Assembly: GCF_015140235.1 (NCBI RefSeq) | Contig: NZ_AP023321.1 | Location: forward strand, 1-64,000 | Direction of reading: 5' to 3' | Length of the DNA stretch: 64,000 nucleotides | From: Solibaculum mannosilyticum | GTDB taxonomy: Bacteria > Bacillota > Clostridia > Oscillospirales > Acutalibacteraceae | Part shown: positions 54,909 through 63,588 of the stretch, piece after piece | How the letters are laid out: the number at the start of each line of letters is the position of its first letter | Position numbering within the stretch: position 1 is the first letter of the stretch | Position numbers and translations under genes: made by a program | Notes under the pieces: model-generated | Told to the model about the DNA's origin: nothing | The model's input: the letters and a program-made list of their open reading frames with translations, nothing else | Databases searched by the model: none

Positions 54909-55606
54909 CCGCAGTATTAAAGCGCGAGCTCGGCGCCTATTTCCATTCGGCCATCGGGTTTACCTTTTTAGCCGTTTTCTACCTGTGCTCGGGTATGTTC
55001 TTCTACTTTATGACATATTCCCGTGTAGCGAATATGAGCGTAATTTTCTCCAATATGTTCACCATCATCATGCTGATCATCCCCATCCTCACCATGAAGC
55101 TGATGAGCGATGACAAACGCCTTAAAACCGATCAGGCGCTTTTGACGGCACCGGTGCGGCTGTCCAGCCTGGTCATCGGCAAATACCTGTCGGCTCTGAT
55201 CGTCTATGTCCTGGCCCTGGCCATCAACGTTGTGTATATGCTGGTGCTGGGCGCCTTTACCGAGATGGACTGGATGTCCTTCTGGGGCAATCTGCTCGGT
55301 ATGTTCCTGCTGGGAGCGGCCGTTATCGCCATCGGCCTGTTTATCTCCAGCCTGACCAACAGCCAGGCCGTAGCCGCCATCGGCACCCTGGCTGCCTCCA
55401 TGCTCATCATCCTGATGGATTCCCTGGCATCGGCCGTATCCTGGGGCTGGCTGACCACCTTCATCGGCTGGATCTCCTTCAACTCCCGGTATGAACCGTT
55501 TACCAGCGGTATTTTGAACTATTCCAACGTCTTTTTCTTTATCAGCGTTGTAGCCATTTTCCTCTTTTTGACCATGCGCGTGCTGGACAAAAAGAGATGG
55601 AGCTAA
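54905..55606 (+). CDS. ABC-2 type permease (GldF-like)
   Basis: A 233-residue membrane protein with six predicted membrane segments (about 20-40, 55-75, 100-125, 140-165, 170-190, 205-225). It begins TAVLKRELGAYFHSAIGFTF, the standard ABC-2 opening, and ends just after VLDKKRWS. Its size and place match GldF-like permeases. The start overlaps the ATPase stop; the next gene follows after GGGAGGAGGGAG. Confidence 0.9.
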   Translation: MTAVLKRELGAYFHSAIGFTFLAVFYLCSGMFFYFMTYSRVANMSVIFSNMFTIIMLIIPILTMKLMSDDKRLKTDQALLTAPVRLSSLVIGKYLSALIVYVLALAINVVYMLVLGAFTEMDWMSFWGNLLGMFLLGAAVIAIGLFISSLTNSQAVAAIGTLAASMLIILMDSLASAVSWGWLTTFIGWISFNSRYEPFTSGILNYSNVFFFISVVAIFLFLTMRVLDKKRWS

Positions 55607-55621
55607 GGGAGGAGGGAGAAC

Positions 55622-57082
55622 ATGAGCGTGAAAGATCCAAACAAAACCCGCAGACTGCGTTACGGTGGCATTGCCACGGCCATTACAGTGGGCGTGATTG
55701 CAGTTATCGTTGTGCTCAACGTGCTGGTAACCGCACTGAATACCCGGTTCCCGCTGTCGGTGGACCTGACTTCCGATAAGCGCTTCACCCTTTCGGAACA
55801 GAGCAAAGAATATCTGCAGAAAGTGGAGAGCGATATCACCATCTACCTCATGATGCCCAAAGAGGAATTTGAGAGCATCGGGGATCCGGGAAGCCGCGTG
55901 CCTCCGGCCCTGGAGCAGTTCAGCCAGGTCAACCCCAAGATCAAGGTGGAGTACATCGACCTGGAGAAAAACCCCAGCTTCGCCTCCAAGTATACGGGCG
56001 ATGAACTGACAAGCACCAGTATTATCATCGAGTCGGACAAACGCCATTATGTCATCAGCACATCGGATCTGTTTGACATTCAGTACGATACCACTACCTA
56101 TCAGCAGTATGTGGCGGGAGACGTCATTGAAAAGACCATGATCACCAAGATCATGTCGGCCGATGTGGACGAGATCCCCAAAGTGGGCATCATCACCGGA
56201 CACAATGAGAGCACCCAGAAGCTTGAGAACTTCAAACAGGTTATGACCGACAGCGCATATGAAGTGTCTGAAGTCAACCTGATGACCGACGAGATCCCCG
56301 ACGATATGGCATTCCTGGTCATCGCCGAGCCGGGCAACGACTACACCACCGGCGAACTCAAGAAGATCGACGAATACCTGGACAATGACGTCAACAACCC
56401 CACCCTGCTTGTGACCTTCGGCTCCTCTTACAGCGGCATGACCAACCTGGATGAATTCCTGGCTGAATGGGGAATCAAGGCGATGGACGGCGTCATCGCT
56501 GAGACCGACAGCAGCCGTTACTACTCGGGCTATCCCACATTGGCCATCGCCGACTACCTGACCAATGAACTGGCCCCCAGCATCAACCCCTACAATGGCG
56601 TTTATCCCATCATCATGGATTCCAAACCCATTGAGACCCTGTTTGAGACCCAGAACGGCATTGAAGTGCATCCCGTCATCCAGACGGCTGAGACAGCTGT
56701 ACAGCTGCTGACCGACGAGGAAGGCAATACTACCGAAGGCGAAAAGGGCGTCTTTAACGCTTTGACCGTATCCTCCAAGCCCCGTACCGAGGGCAGCGAT
56801 ACCTATACCTCCCGCGTAATCGCCGTCGGTTCTACCGATTATTTTAACGTCAGTACCGCATTCAACTGCCTCAACGATGAAATCTTTACCACCATGGCCA
56901 ACAAAATTACCGGCCGTGATCTGGAAGAGGTCAACATTTCCTCCCGTAAGCTTCAGGACACCTCCCTGCAGATGACGGAATCCCAGGTAACGGTGATTGG
57001 TCTGGTAATCTTTATCATTGCTTTGCCGGTGGTCGTATTGGTAGCCGGCCTGGTGATCTGGATCCGGAGGAGACATCTATGA
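55622..57082 (+). CDS. GldG-family ABC transporter auxiliary protein
   Basis: A 486-residue protein with a membrane segment near the start (about 18-40), a large extracytoplasmic part of the GldG/ABC-type uncharacterised family (LSVDLTSDKRFTLSEQSKEY-like sequence near 48-67; VGIITGHNESTQKLENFKQV near 188) and a second membrane segment near the end (about 458-480, VIGLVIFIIALPVVVLVAGL). It overlaps the next gene by 4 bp. The family accompanies GldA/F-type exporters in gliding and non-gliding bacteria; its binding target is unknown. Confidence 0.9.
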   Translation: MSVKDPNKTRRLRYGGIATAITVGVIAVIVVLNVLVTALNTRFPLSVDLTSDKRFTLSEQSKEYLQKVESDITIYLMMPKEEFESIGDPGSRVPPALEQFSQVNPKIKVEYIDLEKNPSFASKYTGDELTSTSIIIESDKRHYVISTSDLFDIQYDTTTYQQYVAGDVIEKTMITKIMSADVDEIPKVGIITGHNESTQKLENFKQVMTDSAYEVSEVNLMTDEIPDDMAFLVIAEPGNDYTTGELKKIDEYLDNDVNNPTLLVTFGSSYSGMTNLDEFLAEWGIKAMDGVIAETDSSRYYSGYPTLAIADYLTNELAPSINPYNGVYPIIMDSKPIETLFETQNGIEVHPVIQTAETAVQLLTDEEGNTTEGEKGVFNALTVSSKPRTEGSDTYTSRVIAVGSTDYFNVSTAFNCLNDEIFTTMANKITGRDLEEVNISSRKLQDTSLQMTESQVTVIGLVIFIIALPVVVLVAGLVIWIRRRHL

Positions 57083-58638
57083 GTAAACAAGTCAAAGCCC
57101 TCATTGCGTGCGCCGTCGTGTTGGTGCTGGTGGGCGGCATTTTGGCTGGTATTCTCCTATTGGTGCCGGAGGAAAATGGCGACAGCGCATCCTCCAGCGC
57201 ATCCAGCCAAGCGGCTGAGGCACTGGTCAACAAGAATATCTCTGAACTGGAATCCATCACCATCACCAATGAGGATGATTCCTATATGGCCACATTGGCC
57301 ACCTCCGGCAACTTGGTCATCAACGGGCTGGAGGACTTCGCTAAAAACGACGAGGCTTACGATGAGCTCAACGCCATTGCGGCGTCCATCACCTATTCCA
57401 AGATCATCGACGAGAACCCGGCCGATCCGTCGGAATACGGCCTGGATCCTGCTGCCGCCACCATGGACGTCACTTATACCGACGGCCTGGCGTATACTCT
57501 GGAAGTGGGCGTCACCTGCCCGGGGACCGAGTTCCGTTATGCCCGCAAAAAAGGTGAGGATGCGGTATTCCTGCTGAATACATCGGTGGAATGCCTGTTC
57601 TACACCAAGGCCGAGTATGTGAGCAAAAACATCTTCACGGCTGAGGGCGATACCGCCCAGGTGGATGTACAGGATATCACATTGGGCGGCACGGTCCGTC
57701 CCGAGGAGATCCGCATCCAGCGCAACTCCAATACCAGCGATACCAACCCTCTGCGCCTGATGAATCATATCATCACCGCCCCGGTTAAGACGCCGGCCCG
57801 CAACGAGCTGGCTACTGCCTTCTCCGCCTGTATGGGCACCATCGATGCGGTAAAGGTCGTGGCAGTGGAGCCCACAGAAGAACAGTTGGCGGAATACGGT
57901 CTTGCCGATCCGTATTCTTCGGCGGTCTTCACCGTGGAAGCACCGGATATCTCCTCTTCCCTGGAGAGCAGCGCTACGGAATCCTCCTCATCTCAGGCCC
58001 AGTCGTCTGAAGAGGGGGAGGAAGAGAAGATGCTGACTTCCAGCGGGTCGCTGGTGCTGGGCGGCAAGGATGAGGACGGAAACTACTATGCCATGGAACA
58101 AGACGGCCGTGTGGTCTATACCGTCCGGGCAAACAGCGTACCGTGGGCGGAGTGGCAGATGACCGACATCATCAACGCAAGCCCCGCTTTGGTGGACATC
58201 ACCTACATTGATTCCGTGGAAGTCAAAGCTTCCGGCCTGGACGTCACCTTTACCCCGTCCATCATCGAGAACGAGGAGACGGGCGAGAGAGTGCTGGCCG
58301 ACAGCAACAGTGAAAAGCAGTCCCAGGCCAACGGCGAGGATATCCCTGACACAACCATGTTCTATTGGTATCAGGCCCTGCAGTACGTGACAGTGGACGG
58401 CCTGAGCGATAAGGAACCTACCGGTGAGCCCATCCTGACCTATAAGCTCAACATTGCCGATGGAGCCGGTTCCATTGAATACAAATTCTATCAGGATACC
58501 GACCGCACCTGCCTCTTGACCATTGAAGGAATTGAAGGCGAACTGCCTGTTTATACCGTTCAATCCAAGAAGGTGGAGTCCTTTATCCAAAAGACCAAGG
58601 ACGCCATGGAAGGTAAGGAAATCGATTCCACTTTGTAA
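57079..58638 (+). CDS. DUF4340 domain membrane-anchored protein
   Basis: A 519-residue protein: one N-terminal membrane segment (about 7-29), a Ser-rich linker, then DUF4340 domains with NISELESITITNEDDSYMAT and PADPSEYGLDPAAATMDVTY (near 114), and a repeat of the LADP pattern (LAEYGLADPYSS, near 271). A Ser/Glu-rich loop lies at about 293-318. DUF4340 proteins regularly follow GldG-type genes in clostridia and other phyla. The start overlaps the GldG stop. The operon ends at the terminator at 58647. Function unknown. Confidence 0.88.
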   Translation: MSKQVKALIACAVVLVLVGGILAGILLLVPEENGDSASSSASSQAAEALVNKNISELESITITNEDDSYMATLATSGNLVINGLEDFAKNDEAYDELNAIAASITYSKIIDENPADPSEYGLDPAAATMDVTYTDGLAYTLEVGVTCPGTEFRYARKKGEDAVFLLNTSVECLFYTKAEYVSKNIFTAEGDTAQVDVQDITLGGTVRPEEIRIQRNSNTSDTNPLRLMNHIITAPVKTPARNELATAFSACMGTIDAVKVVAVEPTEEQLAEYGLADPYSSAVFTVEAPDISSSLESSATESSSSQAQSSEEGEEEKMLTSSGSLVLGGKDEDGNYYAMEQDGRVVYTVRANSVPWAEWQMTDIINASPALVDITYIDSVEVKASGLDVTFTPSIIENEETGERVLADSNSEKQSQANGEDIPDTTMFYWYQALQYVTVDGLSDKEPTGEPILTYKLNIADGAGSIEYKFYQDTDRTCLLTIEGIEGELPVYTVQSKKVESFIQKTKDAMEGKEIDSTL

Positions 58639-58646
58639 TATGCATC

Positions 58647-58685
58647 AAACCACCCTGGTCTTAGGACTGGGGTGGTTTTGTTTTT
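58647..58685 (+). terminator. Terminator of the Gld-type operon
   Basis: AACCACCCTGGTC pairs with GACTGGGGTGGTT (one mismatch, loop TTAG), followed by TTGTTTTTG. Confidence 0.85.
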
Positions 58686-58826
58686 GCAGGAGTATTTTAT
58701 GGCCGTTTTTGTGGAACGGACCTCCTGGATTTCGGTGAAAATATACGGGCGGCCGGGGAACATCTGCCGCCATTTGCATCCAAAGGGAAAAACCGATTTG
58801 TTTGTCCAGCGAAACTGGAAAAAGAA

Positions 58827-58855
58827 TTGCAAAAAGTGGATGAATGGGGTAAAAT
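58827..58855 (+). promoter_or_regulatory. Promoter of the PRPP synthetase gene
   Basis: TTGCAA, a 17-base spacer and TAAAAT, about 48 bases before the start codon. Confidence 0.65.
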
Positions 58856-58903
58856 AAATAAGAATATGTCGAGTACGTTATCCAATATGGAGGAGGATCA
58901 TTT

Positions 58904-60070
58904 ATGCCAAGTAATATTGATGATTTTCAGAGCATCCCAGTAGGAACTCTGGGCATTATCAGCATGCGCGGATGTGAAGACATGGTGGACAAAATCAACG
59001 ATTATATTGTCCAGTGGAGGCAGGAGCGGGAGAGTGAACACAAATCTACCATCGCATTTGCCGGTTATCAGCGGGATTCTTATGAGATCAAGACCGAATG
59101 CTGCCGTTTCGGCACTGGCGAAGCCAAAGGGGTCATCAAACAGTCGGTGCGGGGGCACGATCTGTTTATTTTGTCGGACTGCTTTAACTATGGCTGCACA
59201 TATAAGATGTATGGCCGTGAAGTGCCCATGAGTCCGGACGACCACTTCCAGGATCTCAAGCGGATCATTGCAGCTGTAGGAGGCAAGGCCCGCCGTATCA
59301 GCGTCATTATGCCCATGTTATATGAAGGCCGTCAGCATAAGCGTACATCCAGGGAATCACTGGACAGCGCCATGGCGCTCAAAGAGCTCAACAATGCAAG
59401 CGTAGCCAACATCATCACCTTTGACGCTCATGATGACCGAGTTCAGAACGCCATTCCTTTTGGCGGATTTGAAAACGTCAAAACGGCGTATCAGATGATC
59501 AAAGCCATGGTGAACAACGTGCCGGATCTCAAGTTGGATCCGGAACATATGATGGTCATCTCCCCCGATGAAGGCGGCATGAACCGCTGCATTTATTATT
59601 CATCGGTTCTGGGCCTGGATCTGGGTATGTTTTATAAACGCCGCAACTATTCGGTTGTTATCAACGGCCGCAATCCCATTGTGGCTCATGAATACCTAGG
59701 CGCCTCGGTGGAAGGAAAAGATATCATCATCGTAGACGATATGATCTCTTCAGGCGATTCGGTGTTGGATATCGCAGCCCGCCTCAAATATCTCAAGGCA
59801 CGCCGCATTTTTATCTGCACTTCATTTGGCTTGTTCTGCGAAGGATTGGAGCGCTTTGACGAGGCGTATCAGAAGGGTCTCATTGAAAAAGTCTTTACGA
59901 CAAACCTGATCTATCGCACTCCCGAACTGCTGCAGCGTAAATGGTACTGTGAAGTAGATATGTCCAAGTATATCGCTTATATCATCGATACTCTCAATCA
60001 TGATATGTCCATAAGCGCACTGCTCAATCCTTCCGACCGCATCCAGAGATTGCTCAGCCGTGTTCGTTAA
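58904..60070 (+). CDS. prs: Ribose-phosphate pyrophosphokinase, long clostridial type
   Basis: Makes phosphoribosyl pyrophosphate from ribose 5-phosphate and ATP for nucleotide, His and Trp synthesis. The 388-residue product is longer than the usual 315 residues. The PRPP loop DIIIVDDMISSGDSVLDIAA lies near 280, and RRISVIMPMLYEGRQHKRTS (near 130) and ITFDAHDDRVQNAIPFGGFE (near 169) match the catalytic flexible loop and metal-binding region. The extra length is at the C-terminus (about 330-388) and around 35-60. This long form is common in clostridia. The ATG follows GGAGGATC. Confidence 0.9.
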   Translation: MPSNIDDFQSIPVGTLGIISMRGCEDMVDKINDYIVQWRQERESEHKSTIAFAGYQRDSYEIKTECCRFGTGEAKGVIKQSVRGHDLFILSDCFNYGCTYKMYGREVPMSPDDHFQDLKRIIAAVGGKARRISVIMPMLYEGRQHKRTSRESLDSAMALKELNNASVANIITFDAHDDRVQNAIPFGGFENVKTAYQMIKAMVNNVPDLKLDPEHMMVISPDEGGMNRCIYYSSVLGLDLGMFYKRRNYSVVINGRNPIVAHEYLGASVEGKDIIIVDDMISSGDSVLDIAARLKYLKARRIFICTSFGLFCEGLERFDEAYQKGLIEKVFTTNLIYRTPELLQRKWYCEVDMSKYIAYIIDTLNHDMSISALLNPSDRIQRLLSRVR

Positions 60071-60116
60071 CCATAGGCTTTTAGAGGGGTAAACCAGGAA
60101 AAATTGCTTGAAACGT

Positions 60117-60148
60117 ATAAAAAGCAGATGAAAGTTGGAGCTTTTTAT
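60117..60148 (+). terminator. Terminator after prs
   Basis: Perfect 9-bp stem ATAAAAAGC / GCTTTTTAT with a 14-base loop; the T residues are in the stem. It separates prs from the SipW-type genes. Confidence 0.6.
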
Positions 60149-60151
60149 CAG

Positions 60152-60845
60152 CCTATGACCGCTCTCCCAAGGCGGTTAAAAAATACTAGGAGGTAAAGAT
60201 CATGAAAACCACAAAACGCTCCCTGCTGGCAAGCGGCTTGGCTGTGCTCGTATGCATCGCCATGCTGGCTGGCACCACCTTTGCCTGGTTTACCGACAGT
60301 GTCGTAAACAAAGGCAACAAGATTCAATCCGGTTCCCTGTCCATCGACGCCTATGCCTATGACCTGGATAAGGACGGTACCGGCGGCTTCACCATTGAAG
60401 GCGTCAACGGCGGCAAACCCTTCACCTTTGAAGAGGAAGGCCAGGATCTGAAGAAAGATCCTAACCCCATGCTCAACGAGACCCTGTGGGAACCCGGCAA
60501 ATCCTCGGCTAAACTCCTGAAGGTACAAAACAACGGCACTTTGGCTGCCAAGATCAAGCTGGAGTTTGTTCTGACCGATGGCGGACTGCAGGATGCCCTA
60601 TGGTTTGACTTCATCCAGGTGAAGGACGGACAAGTCACCGGACAGTTTACCAAACGTCCCATGAGCGAATTGGCAACCATTGCCCAGAATCTGGAGCTGC
60701 CTGTATTGGCGGGACAAAATGTACAGTTTATTCTGGTGTACGGCATGAATGAAGAGGCCGGCAATGAGTATCAGGATAAGAGCTTCTCTGCTGACATCGC
60801 TATCCTGGCCACCCAGTACACCGAGGAAGAAGACGGTTTCGGCAG
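60152..60845 (+). repeat. 694-bp direct repeat, first copy (leader plus 5' half)
   Basis: The leader from CCTATGACCGC through the ribosome binding site and about 645 bp of coding sequence recur at 61705-62398, displaced by exactly 1553 bp with no gap or insertion. The leader includes a small hairpin ACCGC / GCGGT. Identity is high; differences are scattered and few. Confidence 0.9.
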
Positions 60846-61686
60846 CGATCAGTATGACAAGGATGCTACCTATGCCACCCCAGTTTCCACTGGCGAGCAG
60901 TTTGTAGGAATGGCCGACCAAGGCGGTGAGATCAAACTGACCGACAATGTGAACATTGAAAATGCAAGTGAAGTAGTGTTTTCCAAAGATACCACGATTG
61001 ACATGAATGGCTATACTTTGGACATCAATGGTTCCATCAAATCGGCCGTTGGGACAACATTGACCGTCAAAGGCAACGGTGTTCTCAACGGCGCACTGTA
61101 TGCTGATAGGAAATTTAACAACGGCAGTAATCTTGTAATCGAAGCCGGGGATGACTTTACCGTCAACTCTCCTGGGGATTATGCAGTCTACGGCGGTTTA
61201 GGAAGTTCCGTTACCATCCATGGCGGCACCTATATAAACTCAAAGAAGGGAAACAGCGTCATCCAGATGCTGGGGAACTCGTTGGAAATCAAAGACGCCA
61301 CCATTAACGTTGCAGTGGATACTGTCCTGAATGGAGCAGGCATCAGTTCCAACGCTTCTGAGAATTACCTGGAAAATGTCACAGTCAACGGAAAATACAG
61401 CATAGCTGTTGATTTTGTCAACGAGTATGGAAAAGCAGTCATCCGGGGCGGCAGCTTTATCACCGATAAGAAGGTCGATGATGGTGGTTTTAAACCGAAT
61501 CCCACCATCCGATACAAGGGATCCTTGGATATTTCCGGAGCGGATATCACCCGCATCGGCCACGGCATTTTGTATTCCAGGAGTAATCCTGTCCCGACTG
61601 AGGCAGAAAATCTCACCTGCACCGGCTGTACCTTCCATGTGGTAGAGGGTTCTGTCGGCTATAACGACATCGACTATAGAAAATAG
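60202..61686 (+). CDS. SipW/TasA-type secreted protein with beta-helix tail, copy 1
   Basis: A 494-residue secreted protein with the SipW-cognate signal peptide: KTTKRSLLASG, a hydrophobic stretch, then GTTFAWFTDSVVN (residues 24-36), as in TasA and CalY. The TasA-like part runs to about residue 215 and ends EEEDGFGS. From about 220 on it is a parallel beta-helix-like repeat domain rich in Asn, Gly and Val (TIDMNGYTLDIN, NGVLNGALY, VTIHGGTYIN), typical of surface adhesins. Such proteins form matrix or pilus-like fibres after cleavage by signal peptidase SipW, which is not in the window. The ATG follows TAGGAGGTAAAG. It is the first of a tandem pair. Confidence 0.82.
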   Translation: MKTTKRSLLASGLAVLVCIAMLAGTTFAWFTDSVVNKGNKIQSGSLSIDAYAYDLDKDGTGGFTIEGVNGGKPFTFEEEGQDLKKDPNPMLNETLWEPGKSSAKLLKVQNNGTLAAKIKLEFVLTDGGLQDALWFDFIQVKDGQVTGQFTKRPMSELATIAQNLELPVLAGQNVQFILVYGMNEEAGNEYQDKSFSADIAILATQYTEEEDGFGSDQYDKDATYATPVSTGEQFVGMADQGGEIKLTDNVNIENASEVVFSKDTTIDMNGYTLDINGSIKSAVGTTLTVKGNGVLNGALYADRKFNNGSNLVIEAGDDFTVNSPGDYAVYGGLGSSVTIHGGTYINSKKGNSVIQMLGNSLEIKDATINVAVDTVLNGAGISSNASENYLENVTVNGKYSIAVDFVNEYGKAVIRGGSFITDKKVDDGGFKPNPTIRYKGSLDISGADITRIGHGILYSRSNPVPTEAENLTCTGCTFHVVEGSVGYNDIDYRK

Positions 61687-61704
61687 CCGTGCGATTTTCA
61701 TTAT

Positions 61705-62398
61705 CCTATGACCGCTCTTCCAAGGCGGTTAAAAAATACTAGGAGGTAAAGATCATGAAAACCACAAAACGTTCGCTGCTGGCAAGCGGCTTGGCTGTGC
61801 TTGTATGTATCGCCATGCTGGCTGGCACCACCTTCGCCTGGTTTACCGACAGTGTCGTAAACAAGGGCAACAAGATCCAATCCGGATCCCTGTCCATCGA
61901 CGCCTATGCCTATGACCTGGATAAGGACGGTACCGGCGGCTTCACCATTGGAGGCGTCAACGGCGGCAAACCCTTCACCTTTGAAGAGGAAGGCCAGAAC
62001 CTGAAGGAAGATTCTTCTCCCATCCTCAACGAGACCCTGTGGGAACCCGGCAAATCCTCGGCTAAACTCCTGAAGGCCCAAAACAACGGCACTCTGGCTG
62101 CCAAGATCAAGCTGGAGTTTGCTCTGACCGACGGCGGACTGCAGGATGCCCTGTGGTTTGACTTTGTCCAGGTGAAGGACGGACAAGTCACCGGACAGTT
62201 CACCAAACGTCCCATGAGCGAATTGGCAACCATCGCCCAGAATCTGGAGCTGCCTGTGTTAGCGGGACAAAATGTACAGTTTATTCTGGTGTACGGCATG
62301 AACGAAGAGGCCGGCAATGAGTATCAGGATAAGAGCTTCTCTGCTGATATCATGATCCAGGCTACCCAGTACACCGAGGAAGAAGACGGCTTTGGCAA
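61705..62398 (+). repeat. 694-bp direct repeat, second copy
   Basis: Second copy of the leader and 5' coding half described at 60152-60845, offset by 1553 bp and in the same direction. After about 62398 the two genes share nothing visible. The ribosome binding site and the hairpin are conserved, so both genes have the same translation start signal. Confidence 0.9.
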
Positions 62399-63203
62399 CC
62401 CCAACTATGATGCAGATGCTCAGTATGCTGTACCTGTCTCTACAGAAGCAGAATTAAGAGATGCGATTACCTCTGGCGAATCGGTTTCTTTGACTAAAGA
62501 TATCACCTTGACTGAGAGAATTAAGTCAACGGAGGATATTATTATTCAAGGTAATGGCTATACAATCGATACTAGTACAATTAGTTCCGCCACAGATGGT
62601 ATCTTGATCTCTGGAGCCACCGATCCCATTAAAGTAGAGTTAAGCGGCGTTGATTGGAAGACGAGTAGTTATAATCGCTCAGCCATTGGATTTGGAGATT
62701 CTAACATTGAATCCATTGAAATCAATAACTGCAGCTTTGATGGATATAAATATGGCATCTGGGTAGCGCAAGAGAACACGGTAAAAGAAGTACATATTTC
62801 AAATAGCCAGTTTTCGGCCTGGTGCCCCTTCTATTTTTATTCGTCCGACTGTGAAATTACTTTCGACAATTGTATCTTAGATGGCCATAATAAGCATAGT
62901 GGAACTACAAACGCCTTTGCTACCGTGGCCGTCGAAGGTGGGGCGAAGATCGGTAGTGTTACTGGAAGTGGTACTGGTAATAACAATGTGTTGACTTTTA
63001 ACAATTGTACATTACGTGCATCCAACAGCGGGGATCAGCCCCAGTATATTCTTTCTTTTAACTATGGTGCTTCTAATAACACCACCTATTTTAATAACTG
63101 TGTTATAGAACAAAATAGTACGGGTTATGTTTTTGGAGAGTCATCTGCTAGCGAGAACAATCGTGTGTTCCAAGACGGTAAAGAGCTTACTCCGAATGAA
63201 TAA
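61755..63203 (+). CDS. SipW/TasA-type secreted protein with beta-helix tail, copy 2
   Basis: A 482-residue paralog of copy 1. Residues 1-213 differ at only about a dozen positions, including the SipW-type signal peptide. The tail from about 225 on is a different pectate-lyase-like beta-helix with repeats such as IIIQGNGYTIDTS, IEINNCSFDGYKYGIWVAQ, VHISNSQF, ITFDNCILDGHN and TYFNNCVIEQN, rich in Asn and Cys (NNC/DNC motif every turn). Its DNA (about 62450-63200) looks more AT-rich than copy 1. The same ribosome binding site TAGGAGGTAAAG is used. It ends before a bidirectional terminator. Confidence 0.82.
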   Translation: MKTTKRSLLASGLAVLVCIAMLAGTTFAWFTDSVVNKGNKIQSGSLSIDAYAYDLDKDGTGGFTIGGVNGGKPFTFEEEGQNLKEDSSPILNETLWEPGKSSAKLLKAQNNGTLAAKIKLEFALTDGGLQDALWFDFVQVKDGQVTGQFTKRPMSELATIAQNLELPVLAGQNVQFILVYGMNEEAGNEYQDKSFSADIMIQATQYTEEEDGFGNPNYDADAQYAVPVSTEAELRDAITSGESVSLTKDITLTERIKSTEDIIIQGNGYTIDTSTISSATDGILISGATDPIKVELSGVDWKTSSYNRSAIGFGDSNIESIEINNCSFDGYKYGIWVAQENTVKEVHISNSQFSAWCPFYFYSSDCEITFDNCILDGHNKHSGTTNAFATVAVEGGAKIGSVTGSGTGNNNVLTFNNCTLRASNSGDQPQYILSFNYGASNNTTYFNNCVIEQNSTGYVFGESSASENNRVFQDGKELTPNE

Positions 63204-63278
63204 GTGAGAGTAGTACAGTAGTTTTTAGAACTCCAAGGCGTTAGGAAGTTCTAAGCGAACACTCAAAAAGCACAAAAG

Positions 63279-63310
63279 AACCCCGTTCCATTATAATGGA
63301 ACGGGGTTTT
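63279..63310. terminator. Bidirectional terminator after the SipW-type pair
   Basis: Perfect 14-bp stem AACCCCGTTCCATT / AATGGAACGGGGTT with a 2-base loop, T-rich on both sides. A second weaker hairpin (TTAGAACT / AGTTCTAA) lies at about 63224-63254. Confidence 0.9.
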
Positions 63311-63343
63311 CTTTATCTCACCAGGGCAGGATCGATGAAAGGT

Positions 63344-63571
63344 TCAATCCTCCCAGATATCGTTAGGATCCTCTACATACTGAAGGATATCGCCCGGCTG
63401 GCATTTGAGTTCCCGACAGATGGCGTCCAGGGTGGAGAACCGGATGGCTCTAGCCTTGTTATTTTTTAAGATCGAAAGGTTTGCCAATGTAATGCCCACC
63501 CGTTGGGAAAGCTCGGTCAAACCGATTTTCCGCCGGGCCATCATCACATCCAAATTGACCACAATAGGCAT
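63344..63571 (-). CDS. XRE-family regulator paired with DUF2975 gene
   Basis: A 75-residue Cro/C1-type regulator: LDVMMARRKIGLTELSQRVG (7-26), the helix-turn-helix ELSQRVGITLANLSILKNNK, and DAICRELKCQPGDILQYVED, typical of the short YozG-like group that regularly lies next to DUF2975 genes. The ATG follows AAGGGGAAAG. It starts 17 bp after the DUF2975 gene stop and is probably co-transcribed with it. Confidence 0.9.
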   Translation of the reverse strand: MPIVVNLDVMMARRKIGLTELSQRVGITLANLSILKNNKARAIRFSTLDAICRELKCQPGDILQYVEDPNDIWED

Positions 63572-63588
63572 GCTGCTTTCCCCTTTCC

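Noticed and set aside
54968-57076. 702-codon open frame opposite the ABC permease and GldG genes
   Set aside because: Antisense to two coupled genes of a recognisable operon; no ribosome binding site and no family features.
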